DNA of 64,000 bases from Sulfurimonas sp. (GTDB lineage: Bacteria; Campylobacterota; Campylobacteria; Campylobacterales; Sulfurimonadaceae). The stretch is from positions 124,001 through 188,000 of the forward strand of contig NZ_CP093397.1 in the NCBI RefSeq assembly GCF_029027585.1, given 5' to 3'. Below the pieces are notes generated by a model. It had not been told where the DNA came from. It was given only the letters and a program-made list of their open reading frames with translations, and did no database searches. A program made the translations under genes and the position numbers. Positions 44,932 to 53,736 of this stretch are shown in pieces (position 1 is the stretch's first letter; every line of letters starts with the position of its first letter).

Positions 44932-46703
44932 GAGACTGTGAAATAACAACAGTTTATTTTACGGTCTCCAATGGGATGATTTTTTATCTTAAAATTACAG
45001 CTTTTCTACTTTTAAATTTAAGCATAAAGTAAATTCTAAAAAAACAAACTACATATAATAAAGAGTTAGCTATATATTGAGCTATTTCTTCTTTTATGGA
45101 ACTTATATCTCTATCTTTTAAAGCTATCATCAGTTTTTGAAATAGATTTATACCTATCAAATTTAAAAGTCTTTTAAAGTTATAGCTAAACATGATAAGT
45201 GCATTTTCACCTGATACTTTTTCTTTGCCACGAACAAGATAATGATCCCAACCTAAAGTTCTTTTAATTGTTCCAAATGGATGTTCAACTATTGAACCTC
45301 TTTTTTTGACTATTACTTTAGATTCTTCAGTTTGCATCTTTTTATTATGTGCTTCTGTTATATACTCATGTTCCCATCTATATATTTGTTTATATGGTGC
45401 TTTTGTAGGTATACATTTATCTTTGAGAGGACAAGCTTTACATATTGCACTTGTACCTGTATAAATGAAATTAACTTTATCATTCTTTATTTGTGGTGCA
45501 ATTCTTTTTTTTAGTTGATAATTATTAGGACATATATAGCAATCATTGTTATCATTGTAAATAAATTCATCTCTTGTAAATTTACCTTTGTCTTTTTGAA
45601 CTTGTCTCATATTTGCTAAAGGAACAATAGCATTAATATTATCTTCACTACATTTTTTAAATTCTTTAGCACTATAATATCCTGTATCAGCTACTATCTT
45701 TAGTTTATCTACTCCTAGATTTTCTTTGGTCTCTTTCGCCATCTTATGCAGTTGTGCTCTATCGCTACCTACTGTTGAAATATCAGTAGCTACTATGAAT
45801 TTAAATGAATCATCTACAACTATCTGTGAATTATATGCCATAAGGTTATGTGCAGGTTTTTTCATAAGAGAAGCATCTGAATCTGTTTTATTATATTGAG
45901 TTTTACCCATCTCTTCTAAAAGTTTTAAGTTTTTAGATAACTCTTCTTGTTGATATTTTAGTTTTCTTAAATCTTTTGGTAGTTTATTAATGATACTTGA
46001 TGGTTGTTTCTCTTTATCTGCATACTCTAGTGATTTGAGATACTCTTCTATTTCAGTTTCAATTTTAGTTAAATCTTTATCCAGTGTCTTTTTCAATATT
46101 AGTTGATTTTTAGAGGCATTCGCTCTTAAAAATGCTCCATCAACAGCTTTTAATCCATCCCCTATTAAATCTATATTTTTACATAAAACTACAAACTCTT
46201 TAAATACTTGTTTTAGTGCTTTTGGATTCCTTGCTCTAAACTCTGATATAGTCCTATATGTTGGTTTTAAGTCTTGTGCTAGCCATATTAGTTCTAGGTT
46301 TCTTTTACACTCTTTTTCTAATGCTCTTGAACTTCTTATCTTATTGAGGTAGCCATAGATATATATTTTTAGAAGCATTTTAGGACTATATGCTTTCTGT
46401 CCATCTGCTCTATCACTTTTTCTTGTATTTGAAAACTGCAGTTTAGTTAAGTCTAATAATTCTACATAAGAATCTATTGCTCTTACATTGTTATCTTCAT
46501 CTACATAATCATCAATACTTGGTGGAAATAATAATTGCTGATTTCTATTTAAACCTTGTTTATATAGTTCACTCATTAGTTGCCTTAAAAGCCTAAATAC
46601 AGGGCTTTGTTTGGTGTTATTATACTGAAAAATTGATTTTAAATTGCTTGATTGGATGTGTTTATATGAATGAGACTGGAAATAGTAGTTATTTCACAGT
46701 CTC
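44932..46703 (-). mobile_element. IS1182-family insertion sequence
   Basis: The element is 1772 bp. Its ends are perfect 16-bp inverted repeats GAGACTGTGAAATAAC (44932-44947 and the complement at 46688-46703). It encodes one transposase on the minus strand and is flanked by TCCC direct repeats. Outside these lie TTCCATCTC and GAGATGGAA, which together make a stem with TCCC as loop: the element has landed in the loop of a hairpin, a known preference of this family. Confidence 0.85.
44984..46576 (-). CDS. IS1182-family transposase
   Basis: The 530-residue DDE transposase has the N-terminal DUF772 region (FPPSIDDYVDEDNNVRAIDS), a DDE domain with AVDGAFLRANASK, VVDDSFKFIVATDIS and VADTGYYS, a cysteine cluster CKACPLKDKC and the C-terminal EHPFGTIKRTLGWDHYLVRG. 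It appears full length and intact, so the copy may be active. Confidence 0.93.
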   Translation of the reverse strand: MSELYKQGLNRNQQLLFPPSIDDYVDEDNNVRAIDSYVELLDLTKLQFSNTRKSDRADGQKAYSPKMLLKIYIYGYLNKIRSSRALEKECKRNLELIWLAQDLKPTYRTISEFRARNPKALKQVFKEFVVLCKNIDLIGDGLKAVDGAFLRANASKNQLILKKTLDKDLTKIETEIEEYLKSLEYADKEKQPSSIINKLPKDLRKLKYQQEELSKNLKLLEEMGKTQYNKTDSDASLMKKPAHNLMAYNSQIVVDDSFKFIVATDISTVGSDRAQLHKMAKETKENLGVDKLKIVADTGYYSAKEFKKCSEDNINAIVPLANMRQVQKDKGKFTRDEFIYNDNNDCYICPNNYQLKKRIAPQIKNDKVNFIYTGTSAICKACPLKDKCIPTKAPYKQIYRWEHEYITEAHNKKMQTEESKVIVKKRGSIVEHPFGTIKRTLGWDHYLVRGKEKVSGENALIMFSYNFKRLLNLIGINLFQKLMIALKDRDISSIKEEIAQYIANSLLYVVCFFRIYFMLKFKSRKAVILR

Positions 46704-46707
46704 TCCC
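46704..46707. repeat. Target-site duplication of the IS1182 element (right)
   Basis: TCCC, matching 44928-44931, directly after the right inverted repeat and before GAGATGGAA, the second arm of the interrupted hairpin. Confidence 0.65.
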
Positions 46708-46789
46708 GAGATGGAATGTTTATACACAAAATATTACATCAATTAATTAAAATTTTTGACAAAAGGAATATATTATAAAAACAGTTACA

Positions 46790-47011
46790 ATGAGAATTGA
46801 CGATTCTGTCTATGATATGATTAAGCTCGCAGCCCAAGGTCAAAGAAGAAATCTTTCAAATTTCATAGAGTTTGCAACAATGCAGTACTTAACTTCATCG
46901 CAATTTGTAGAAAAAGATGAAATGACTGAAATTTTAGAAGATAAAGAGCTTGTTGAAAATCTAATGAATGGATTAGAAGATTTCAAAAAAGGCGACTATA
47001 CAATTGTTTAG
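46790..47011 (+). CDS. Ribbon-helix-helix-type antitoxin
   Basis: The 73-residue product starts with a MRIDDSVYDMI strand-helix, followed by a helix with GQRRNLSNFIEFA, typical of RHH antitoxins of RelE-type pairs, and an acidic C-terminal tail for toxin binding. Homologues usually begin five residues earlier with MKTVT; here that codon is ATA at 46775, and AAAGG lies eight bases before it, hinting at a lost or non-standard start. The partner toxin is truncated. Confidence 0.65.
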   Translation: MRIDDSVYDMIKLAAQGQRRNLSNFIEFATMQYLTSSQFVEKDEMTEILEDKELVENLMNGLEDFKKGDYTIV

Positions 47012-47126
47012 GTATCAAATTGCTGAAACTAAAACTTTTGAAAAAGTTAAAAAAAAGATAGATAAAAAATTATATTCTAAGATAAAAAACTTTGTTTATC
47101 CTCAACTTAGAGAAAACTCATTATAG
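47004..47126 (+). pseudogene. Truncated RelE/ParE-type toxin
   Basis: Overlapping the antitoxin stop, a frame from TTG at 47004 reads LFRYQIAETKTFEKVKKKID and YPQLRENSL, then stops. This matches only the first 40 residues of RelE-like toxins, which normally run to about 90 with catalytic basic residues in the missing part. The toxin is therefore dead, which explains why the antitoxin can decay. Confidence 0.55.
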
Positions 47127-47192
47127 CCGTTGTAGATTTTAAACACATAACAAATTAACTCAGTTCAACCGTTAGATTCCCCTATTTTTATT

Positions 47193-47387
47193 TTACTTAG
47201 CTAATTGCTTAAACAATTTATCAAGCCATTTTTGTGCATCTTTTACTTTTTCAAATCTTTGAGATTTGGCAACTTGGATTTGACCTTCATAAAATCTAAC
47301 TCTAATCCCATCTTCTACATGGTCTATTTTTGTTCTTGTAATTTTAGTTAGGTTTAAAGAAACTCTCTCATTTAGTTTTACAAACAT
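47193..47387 (-). CDS. Small hypothetical protein, 64 residues
   Basis: The product is basic and soluble, with a beta-rich start (MFVKLNERVSLNLTKITRT) and a helical end (AQKWLDKLFKQL). I do not recognise the family. GGAG lies at the expected distance upstream of the ATG. It is downstream of the response-regulator operon in the same direction, with a 38-bp gap. Confidence 0.5.
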   Translation of the reverse strand: MFVKLNERVSLNLTKITRTKIDHVEDGIRVRFYEGQIQVAKSQRFEKVKDAQKWLDKLFKQLAK

Positions 47388-47425
47388 TTATATCTCCTTA
47401 TGTTTTTATACTTTTATTGTATCAC

Positions 47426-48088
47426 TTAAATCTTATCCAATTCTTTCTCATTAAATTTATATGTTTTATGTGCTGATTTTACTAAAATCTTTTTTTCTGA
47501 AAGCTCTTTAAACAGTTTTATAAGAGTTGGTTTTGAAATAGAAACTTCTTGCATTATATCTGTATAAGAGGCTACTAACTCGTTTTTATCGTTTAATCTA
47601 TCTAGTATATATCTAATCACTTCTACTTGTTTAGAATCAGTTATTGCTGAAATTGTTTTTATTATATTTGAATTTTTACTTATCTCTTTTTCTTGAATGA
47701 GTGGTAATACAATATCATGAATAGTATTTAGTAACTCTTTTAAATTAATCGGCTTTATGATGTAGTTTTCAACTTTCAACTTTATAGCGTCTAGAAGATA
47801 CTTTGTATCTGTATGTGCTGTTGTTAAAATAGTAGGTACTTTTATACCTTCATCTTTTAAAGCTTTTAAAAAGTCTATGCCATTTTCATTTTCAAGTAAT
47901 ATATCTGAAATTATAATATCTACTTTTTTAGATTTTAAAATTATCATCGCTTCTTGTGATGATTTTACTGCGAAAACATTTTGAACAAAATCACTAAGCA
48001 TATCTCTTGTTTGTTTTAACAAAGAATCATCATCTTCAAGATAGAGTATATTAAATTCATTTATTATGTTTAAGTTTCTTTCTACCAT
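47426..48088 (-). CDS. Response regulator with C-terminal winged-helix-like domain
   Basis: The 220-residue protein has a receiver domain (residues about 10-125: acidic LEDDD, phospho-acceptor Asp in IIISDILL, TTAHTD, and lysine in YIIKPIN). The C-terminal part (about 140-220) has SYTDIMQEVSISKPTLIKLF, a helix-turn-helix that resembles MarR/Crp-type winged helices and not the common OmpR or NarL effectors. Its gene abuts the kinase gene (stop and start adjacent), forming a two-component pair. Confidence 0.85.
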   Translation of the reverse strand: MVERNLNIINEFNILYLEDDDSLLKQTRDMLSDFVQNVFAVKSSQEAMIILKSKKVDIIISDILLENENGIDFLKALKDEGIKVPTILTTAHTDTKYLLDAIKLKVENYIIKPINLKELLNTIHDIVLPLIQEKEISKNSNIIKTISAITDSKQVEVIRYILDRLNDKNELVASYTDIMQEVSISKPTLIKLFKELSEKKILVKSAHKTYKFNEKELDKI

Positions 48089-49675
48089 TTATGTATCCTC
48101 ATGAGTATTATTTATAGGTATAGTTATCGTAAACAAAGTACAATGTTCAAAGTCTTGATTGTGCATTTTATAGTTGATATTTTTACAACTGATAGTACCG
48201 TGCATATGTTTTTGTATAATCTGTTGTGACATGTATAGTCCTATTCCTGTTCCAGCACTTTTGTACTTAGTTGTATAGTAAGGCTCAAAAATATGAGGTA
48301 AAATATCTTCCTCTATTCCGCTCCCATTATCAACTATATTAATTCTAATCTTATTTTTAGATGAAGTCGCCACTACTTCTATGAGCTTTTTATCACTCTG
48401 TGAACTTAGTGCGTCTTGAGCGTTTGATATTATATTTAAAAAAACCTGAGAAAACTCATTGTAAAAACCATATATAAAAATATCCTCATTAATATCTAAA
48501 CTAAATTCTATCTTCTCTTTATCTAGTATATATTTTGATAAATCAAATGAGTACTCTATGCATTGCTTTAAACAAAATCTCTCTTTTGCTCTATTTGGAT
48601 TAAAGAAATCTTGAAAATCTTGTAAAGTTTTAGACATGCTGTTTCCAAGTTGCATAGCATCTTCTACCTTTTCATCAACTACCTCTTTACTTAACTTTCC
48701 TAATTCCATCTTTGTTTGAAAACCTTGAACTATCATCATTATAGAGCCTAGAGGTTGGCGCCATTGATGTGCAATATTTGCTATCATCTCACCTAAACTT
48801 GCTAGTCTCGCCTGCTGAAGCATAATTAAATCTTTTTTTCTTGAGTTCGCAACTTCTATTTTAATTTTTTGCTCTAGTGATTCATTTAAAACTTGTAAAG
48901 CTTTTGTTTTTTCATCTACTACATCTTCTAAATTAAAGTGCAAGTCTTTAAAGTGTCTAATTATTACTATTGATAACAAGATAGAAAAAAGGAAAACAAA
49001 AACTACTGCTATATTTAAAATCATTGAAAGTGTATTAAAAACATTTTGAGTATCATTTTTTTCACTCACAGCCATATCTAAATCATAGCTAGTTAGATTG
49101 GTAATATATACTGACATAGCATTTATCTCAAAATATACATCTTTTAGAAGTATAGATGCCTCCTCAAAATTTTCTTGTTTTAACTCTTGTAAAATCTTAG
49201 AAACAATTTTTTTAATTTTTATATGCTTTATATTTATATTTGTAACAACGCTATTTTGTAAGATTGTATTTCTTTTTTCTTTTGCTAAAAAATGGTTTAT
49301 GATATTTGTAATTAGAGAAGTTTCATACTCAGTTGAAAAGGTTATTTCTAGATATTTTTCCCAGTTCTTCTCTATAAGATGTTCACCTAATTCTATAACG
49401 TCTAAAGATTGTTCAAGAGAGATATACCCATTTTGTAAATCAACTAGTGTTTCGTGAATATTTATAACATAAGCGTCTTTTATTGTTTCAAGCTTTATAA
49501 TTGATTTTGTTCTCTTTTCAAACAAAACATCAAAATCATGCTTTAATGTATATATAGATACTTGAGATAAAAATATTATAGATACCATTCCACCTGTAAT
49601 AATAAATAGTAATATTGAAGTTTTATAACTAAACGGTATCTTACTAATAATTAAAAATAGTTTTTGAAATTTCAT
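48089..49675 (-). CDS. Sensor histidine kinase, membrane-bound
   Basis: The 528-residue kinase has a first membrane helix (about residues 17-40), a periplasmic helical domain of about 175 residues, and a second membrane helix (about 217-240). These are followed by a coiled-coil, the phospho-acceptor block IANIAHQWRQPLGSIMM, N-box SNAQDAL, and G-boxes DNGSGIEEDI and GTGIGLYMSQ. The HQWRQPL form is typical of Campylobacterota. It overlaps the binding-protein gene by four bases; that protein probably presents the signal to it. Confidence 0.93.
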   Translation of the reverse strand: MKFQKLFLIISKIPFSYKTSILLFIITGGMVSIIFLSQVSIYTLKHDFDVLFEKRTKSIIKLETIKDAYVINIHETLVDLQNGYISLEQSLDVIELGEHLIEKNWEKYLEITFSTEYETSLITNIINHFLAKEKRNTILQNSVVTNINIKHIKIKKIVSKILQELKQENFEEASILLKDVYFEINAMSVYITNLTSYDLDMAVSEKNDTQNVFNTLSMILNIAVVFVFLFSILLSIVIIRHFKDLHFNLEDVVDEKTKALQVLNESLEQKIKIEVANSRKKDLIMLQQARLASLGEMIANIAHQWRQPLGSIMMIVQGFQTKMELGKLSKEVVDEKVEDAMQLGNSMSKTLQDFQDFFNPNRAKERFCLKQCIEYSFDLSKYILDKEKIEFSLDINEDIFIYGFYNEFSQVFLNIISNAQDALSSQSDKKLIEVVATSSKNKIRINIVDNGSGIEEDILPHIFEPYYTTKYKSAGTGIGLYMSQQIIQKHMHGTISCKNINYKMHNQDFEHCTLFTITIPINNTHEDT

Positions 49676-50807
49676 TGTTTAACTTCTATAAACTTAGAAT
49701 TTTTATATTCAAACAGATAAACTTCATTATGCAGTTCAGAATTTTTAAAATCTATCATAATTCCATCTAAGCTATTCTTAGGTAAATTTTTAATCTCTTT
49801 TAAGAACTTATCTCTACTAACTCTTCCTTTAATATTGTTCAATGCCATTGTTAGAGTTTTTGCAGCTAAGAATGCTTCTAATGATACAAATCCTAACTCT
49901 TGTTTTGGATAGTACTTATTCATCATTTTTTTATACTCTAAAATTACAGCTTTTGAATCATCATTAAAATATGGCACTACTTGAGAAAAAAGAAGGTTAT
50001 TTGTTTCATAGTTTAACTCTTTTATCATCTCATCAGCATCTCCAAAAGAGAGATTACAAAAAATTGTATCTTTAAAAACAGGATTTGATTTTGCAGTTTT
50101 AATAAATAAAGCATTTGCTTTATAAGCACCTACCATTAAAACAGCTTGTGGTTTTACACTTTTTATCTCATAAAAAGCATGTCGAATAGAAAGTGTATTT
50201 CTTTTATATGCACCTTCCCCTGCTAGTGTTAAGCCTTCATTATCTAATGCATGAAGAAGTGACACGAAACCAACTTCACCATAATCATCATTTTGATAAA
50301 AAACAGCAAATTTTGTAATTTTTTTCTTTTTATGTAAATATTTAACAATATGGCTTATCTCTTCTTGATAAGAACTTCTAAAATTAACATAATTTTTCTC
50401 ATTTGTTTTTCTTAAAAATGGAGCTCCCGTAAAAGGTGCAATAAAAGGTATGTCATGTGACTCAAGTATAGGTAATATTTTTTTTACTGTTGGTGTTCCA
50501 ACAAAACCAAAAAAAGCAAATATATCTTCTTTTATGAGCTTTTTTGTATTTTCTATTGTAAGTTCAGGTTCATATTTATCATCATATACTATTAATTGTA
50601 TTTTTGTATCTTTTAATAAACTATTTTTATTTACTTCTAGGAAATGCGCATTTGCACCACTATATACAGCTTTCCCCATGCTTTCATGATTCCACTCTTA
50701 GGAATTGAAATACCTAATTTTAGGACTTTTTCATCAAAATACTCATCTTTAAAGTTATAATATATTGTAAAAATTAAAATAATTATAAGTACAATATACT
50801 TAACCAT
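49672..50807 (-). pseudogene. Membrane-anchored branched-chain-amino-acid-type binding protein, -1 frameshift
   Basis: The main frame (335 residues from 50679) is a Peripla_BP_6 substrate-binding fold: TKKLIKEDIFAFFGFVGTPT and FAVFYQNDDYGEVGF are typical. Its normal N-terminus lies upstream in another frame, starting at ATG 50807: MVKYIVLIIIILIFTIYY, then LKLGISIPKSGIMKAWG. One missing base around 50671-50677 separates the two. The start is an uncleaved-looking membrane anchor with no signal-peptidase site, so the protein probably stays tethered next to the kinase. No transporter genes accompany it, which supports a sensory role. Confidence 0.72.
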
Positions 50808-50948
50808 ATAAGCTCTTTTTATTTAATTATAGCATAAATACACACCTGAGTTAATGAAAATTGGTAAAAAAAATTTAACCTTTTAAGTATTGTATAAGTT
50901 TATTGTAGTTAATATATTGTTATTGAATTTTTATAAAAAAGGTTTAGA

Positions 50949-52649
50949 ATGCAAGAATTTGTGTACTATAGCACCAAAGGACTCGACTTTCCTCTAAGTC
51001 AAAACATCAAAATAACTTCACAACTATCTACTAGCCCAAGTCAAAGCTTTATTGTTTCTAACTCAAAAAATGTATATGCACAAATTACCGCAGATGAAAT
51101 AGACTTCTATATAAATAACTCAAAAGACTCTTTAGCAAGCAAAATTAAAAATGTTGAAAAACTTTATGAAGTAAACGCTATTCGTTTTGATATGGCACAA
51201 GATATTAGTTACTCTCAAAAAGTTTCAAATGAAGTTTTACTTGTTGCTACAAATGAGCAAAAAGAACTCTTTTTAAAATCTAGCCTTCCTGATGAGTTTA
51301 ATCTTTTTCATGTACTCCCAGATGTTGTAAAATCAATCTCTGGTCATATTGGGAACTTAAGTGTTCTTGTAAACAACAACTTTAAAGATACCTCGTTAAA
51401 TGTTTCCCAAATAGTATGGTTTGATGAAGAAGAGATTGCCAAAACACAAAGTGGTTCATTTGATCCAAATGAAAGTTCTATCGATGATGTTATAGCAACT
51501 ATTAGAAATAACATAGCAAACTATGAATATAAAAAGTTTACTGTATATGACAAAAATATCTGTCAGTACCATGAAAGAAGAGAAGAAATATGTTCAAAAT
51601 GTGAAGAAGTTTGTCCAACTGTTGCCATCATCAAACATGATGAACAAAAACACTTAGAATTTTCTCAAATCGATTGTCATGGCTGTGGGGGCTGTATCTC
51701 AGTTTGTCCGTCAGGCGCACTTGATTATGCACCACTAAACAGAGAAGCTTTTTTTGATATGGCAAGATACTACAAGGGACATATTCCTTTAGTTATTCCA
51801 CAAAAAATGAATATAAAAAATCTTGATATTGAGATAAAAGAAGATGTATTACCCTTTGCAATTGAAGGTGAGAAATTCTTACATGAAGGAACTTTGCTTA
51901 CACTCTTACAAGAATCGGGCTCTCAGGTTATTTTTTATTCTGACTTTTTATCAAAAGGAACAAAAGATTCTATCTCTATACTAAATCAAGTATATCAAAA
52001 GAAGTACGGCATAGATGCTATCATCATTGCAATGACAAAAGAAGAGTTAGAACTAGCCTTAAAAGAAGTTAGTTTTGTACAAGATTCTAGCTTTACTACA
52101 AATGAAATCAACATGAGAAAAAGAGAGATTTTTTCAAATAGACTTAAAAACATTGTAGGTGATAATGACTTAGGTGAAGTTATAACAGGAGAGCATCTAC
52201 ACTATGCAAAAGTTAATGTCAAAGAAGTCAACTGTACCTTATGTTTAGTATGCGTTGGTGCATGTAATGTAGATGCTCTTGTAGCAAATATAGATGACAA
52301 TACTCTCAGAATAAATCCTAGTCTTTGTACAGCTTGTGGGTACTGTGAAATATCCTGTCCTGAAAAAGATTGTTTAACAATCGAGCAAGATGTGATTAAA
52401 CTAACTCCTTCTTGGTTTAAAGAAGAAGTTCTTGCAAAAGATACTCTTTTTGCTTGTGTAGAGTGTGGAAAAGAATATGCAACTACCAAAGCGGTAGAAA
52501 AAATCGCTTCTATGATGGCACCTCTATTTTCTAAAGACCCAATTAAAGAGCGAACTCTTTACTGCTGTGAAGATTGCAAACCTAAAATAATGATGCAAAG
52601 TTATATGCAAAATAAAGAAGCTTACAACACACAAGGAAAAACTATATGA
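50949..52649 (+). CDS. Multi-cluster 4Fe-4S protein at the head of the formate dehydrogenase locus
   Basis: The 566-residue cytosolic protein has two ferredoxin-like regions: CSKCEEVCPTVAI with CHGCGGCISVCPSGAL (residues about 215-265), and CTLCLVCVGACNVDAL with CTACGYCEISCPEKDC (about 428-480), and a C-terminal CVECGKE plus CCEDC knuckle. Such proteins accompany formate dehydrogenase genes in Campylobacterota; assembly or electron transfer has been assumed. Its stop overlaps the TorD-like gene, and it is divergent from the sensory genes. Confidence 0.85.
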   Translation: MQEFVYYSTKGLDFPLSQNIKITSQLSTSPSQSFIVSNSKNVYAQITADEIDFYINNSKDSLASKIKNVEKLYEVNAIRFDMAQDISYSQKVSNEVLLVATNEQKELFLKSSLPDEFNLFHVLPDVVKSISGHIGNLSVLVNNNFKDTSLNVSQIVWFDEEEIAKTQSGSFDPNESSIDDVIATIRNNIANYEYKKFTVYDKNICQYHERREEICSKCEEVCPTVAIIKHDEQKHLEFSQIDCHGCGGCISVCPSGALDYAPLNREAFFDMARYYKGHIPLVIPQKMNIKNLDIEIKEDVLPFAIEGEKFLHEGTLLTLLQESGSQVIFYSDFLSKGTKDSISILNQVYQKKYGIDAIIIAMTKEELELALKEVSFVQDSSFTTNEINMRKREIFSNRLKNIVGDNDLGEVITGEHLHYAKVNVKEVNCTLCLVCVGACNVDALVANIDDNTLRINPSLCTACGYCEISCPEKDCLTIEQDVIKLTPSWFKEEVLAKDTLFACVECGKEYATTKAVEKIASMMAPLFSKDPIKERTLYCCEDCKPKIMMQSYMQNKEAYNTQGKTI

Positions 52650-53419
52650 ATGAAGAAAATTTAAATAAAGCTAGAGCTTTATACTATGGGATGTTTTCAA
52701 GATGTTTTGTTTTTACAACAGATAATTCTAGATATTTTGAGCTAACTGGTTACTTAGACACACTTAGTCAAAATCCTTTAGACAAGCCTTCAGCAGAAGC
52801 TTTTGCAACTCTAAAAGAACTTGTTAAATCTGATTCAAATGTTGACTTTATGCTTGAGTTTGATGAAATATTTCACTCTCCTGAGACTCAAACTGTAAGG
52901 GTTACTGCTTCATACTATGATGAAAACATAGAAAGCGGTAAAAAAAGAATAGAGATGCAAAACTTTTTAGCTAAAACAAAAATAAGAAGAGATGAAAAAA
53001 CTTATAGCGATTATGAAGACCATATAGGTTTTATCTTTGCAGTTATGAGTGAACTATCAAATTTAATTGCAGATGGACAAACTGAATATAAAAATACAGC
53101 CCACTGTATTTTTGAACAAATTTTAAATGAATTTATTGATGAATTTTCAAGAGAACTATACGAACATGAAAGTGCAAAAATATTTAAAAATATAGTTATT
53201 TTACTAAAATCTTTTATAGAATTTGAAAGAGTTTATTTAGAAGTTAATACACCAGTTTTAAAAGCTAAACCAGTTTTATCAGAAATAAAAGAAGAACTTT
53301 CAGACGAAGAAAGAGAGCGAAGAGCGAAAAACAAACTACTTCGTGCACAAGGTCCGAAAAAACAAGAAAGTGGCTCTTGTGAATTAAACCCTAGTTATGA
53401 AGTAGAAGAAGACTTTTAG
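52646..53419 (+). CDS. TorD/DmsD-like chaperone for formate dehydrogenase
   Basis: The 257-residue protein is helical with the TorD-family elements YYGMFSRCF, FDEIFHSPE and YEDHIGFIFAVMSEL. These chaperones bind the Tat signal of molybdoenzymes and hold them until cofactor insertion is complete. The charged tail (ERERRAKNKLLR) is extended relative to TorD. The gene overlaps the iron-sulfur gene by four bases and is separated from the structural genes by a long hairpin. Confidence 0.85.
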   Translation: MNEENLNKARALYYGMFSRCFVFTTDNSRYFELTGYLDTLSQNPLDKPSAEAFATLKELVKSDSNVDFMLEFDEIFHSPETQTVRVTASYYDENIESGKKRIEMQNFLAKTKIRRDEKTYSDYEDHIGFIFAVMSELSNLIADGQTEYKNTAHCIFEQILNEFIDEFSRELYEHESAKIFKNIVILLKSFIEFERVYLEVNTPVLKAKPVLSEIKEELSDEERERRAKNKLLRAQGPKKQESGSCELNPSYEVEEDF

Positions 53420-53430
53420 TTCTTTCATCT

Positions 53431-53482
53431 GATACGAGATTCAAATAAAATAAATATGTTTATTTTATTTGAGTCTCATATC
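53431..53482 (+). promoter_or_regulatory. Long stem-loop between torD-like and fdh structural genes
   Basis: Arms of 24 bases (53431-53454 and 53459-53482) pair along their whole length, with two G-U positions, around TATG. It lies 11 bases after the chaperone stop and 33 bases before the Tat-protein start. No U-tract follows, so it may act as an attenuator, RNA processing site or transcript stabiliser for the abundant fdh message. Confidence 0.65.
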
Positions 53483-53515
53483 GTTGGGGACTAATCACAA
53501 AACAAGGAGACAACT

Positions 53516-53719
53516 ATGCAAGAATCAAGAAGAAATTTTCTGAGAAAAAGTGCGATAGTTGTTGGTACTGCTGCTGTAAGTGCCACAGCGTTAGCTGCTA
53601 GTCAAGGGTCATCTACTGAGGTTGATTCGAATGGAGTTGTTGTAGGAAACTCAAATAAAAAAGAGATTCTATACAAAAAAACACAAGCTTGGGAAGAATT
53701 TTATAAACAAGCTTTATAG
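53516..53719 (+). CDS. Short twin-arginine protein of the formate dehydrogenase operon
   Basis: The 67-residue protein has a Tat signal (SRRNFLRKSAIVVGTAAVSA, residues 4-23) and a short mature part. Equivalent genes lie before fdhA in Campylobacterota (Cj1513c-like). A likely role is a small subunit or export helper for FdhAB. It precedes fdhA by 17 bases with GGAG between. Confidence 0.8.
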   Translation: MQESRRNFLRKSAIVVGTAAVSATALAASQGSSTEVDSNGVVVGNSNKKEILYKKTQAWEEFYKQAL

Positions 53720-53736
53720 CATTAAAGGAGTAAAGT

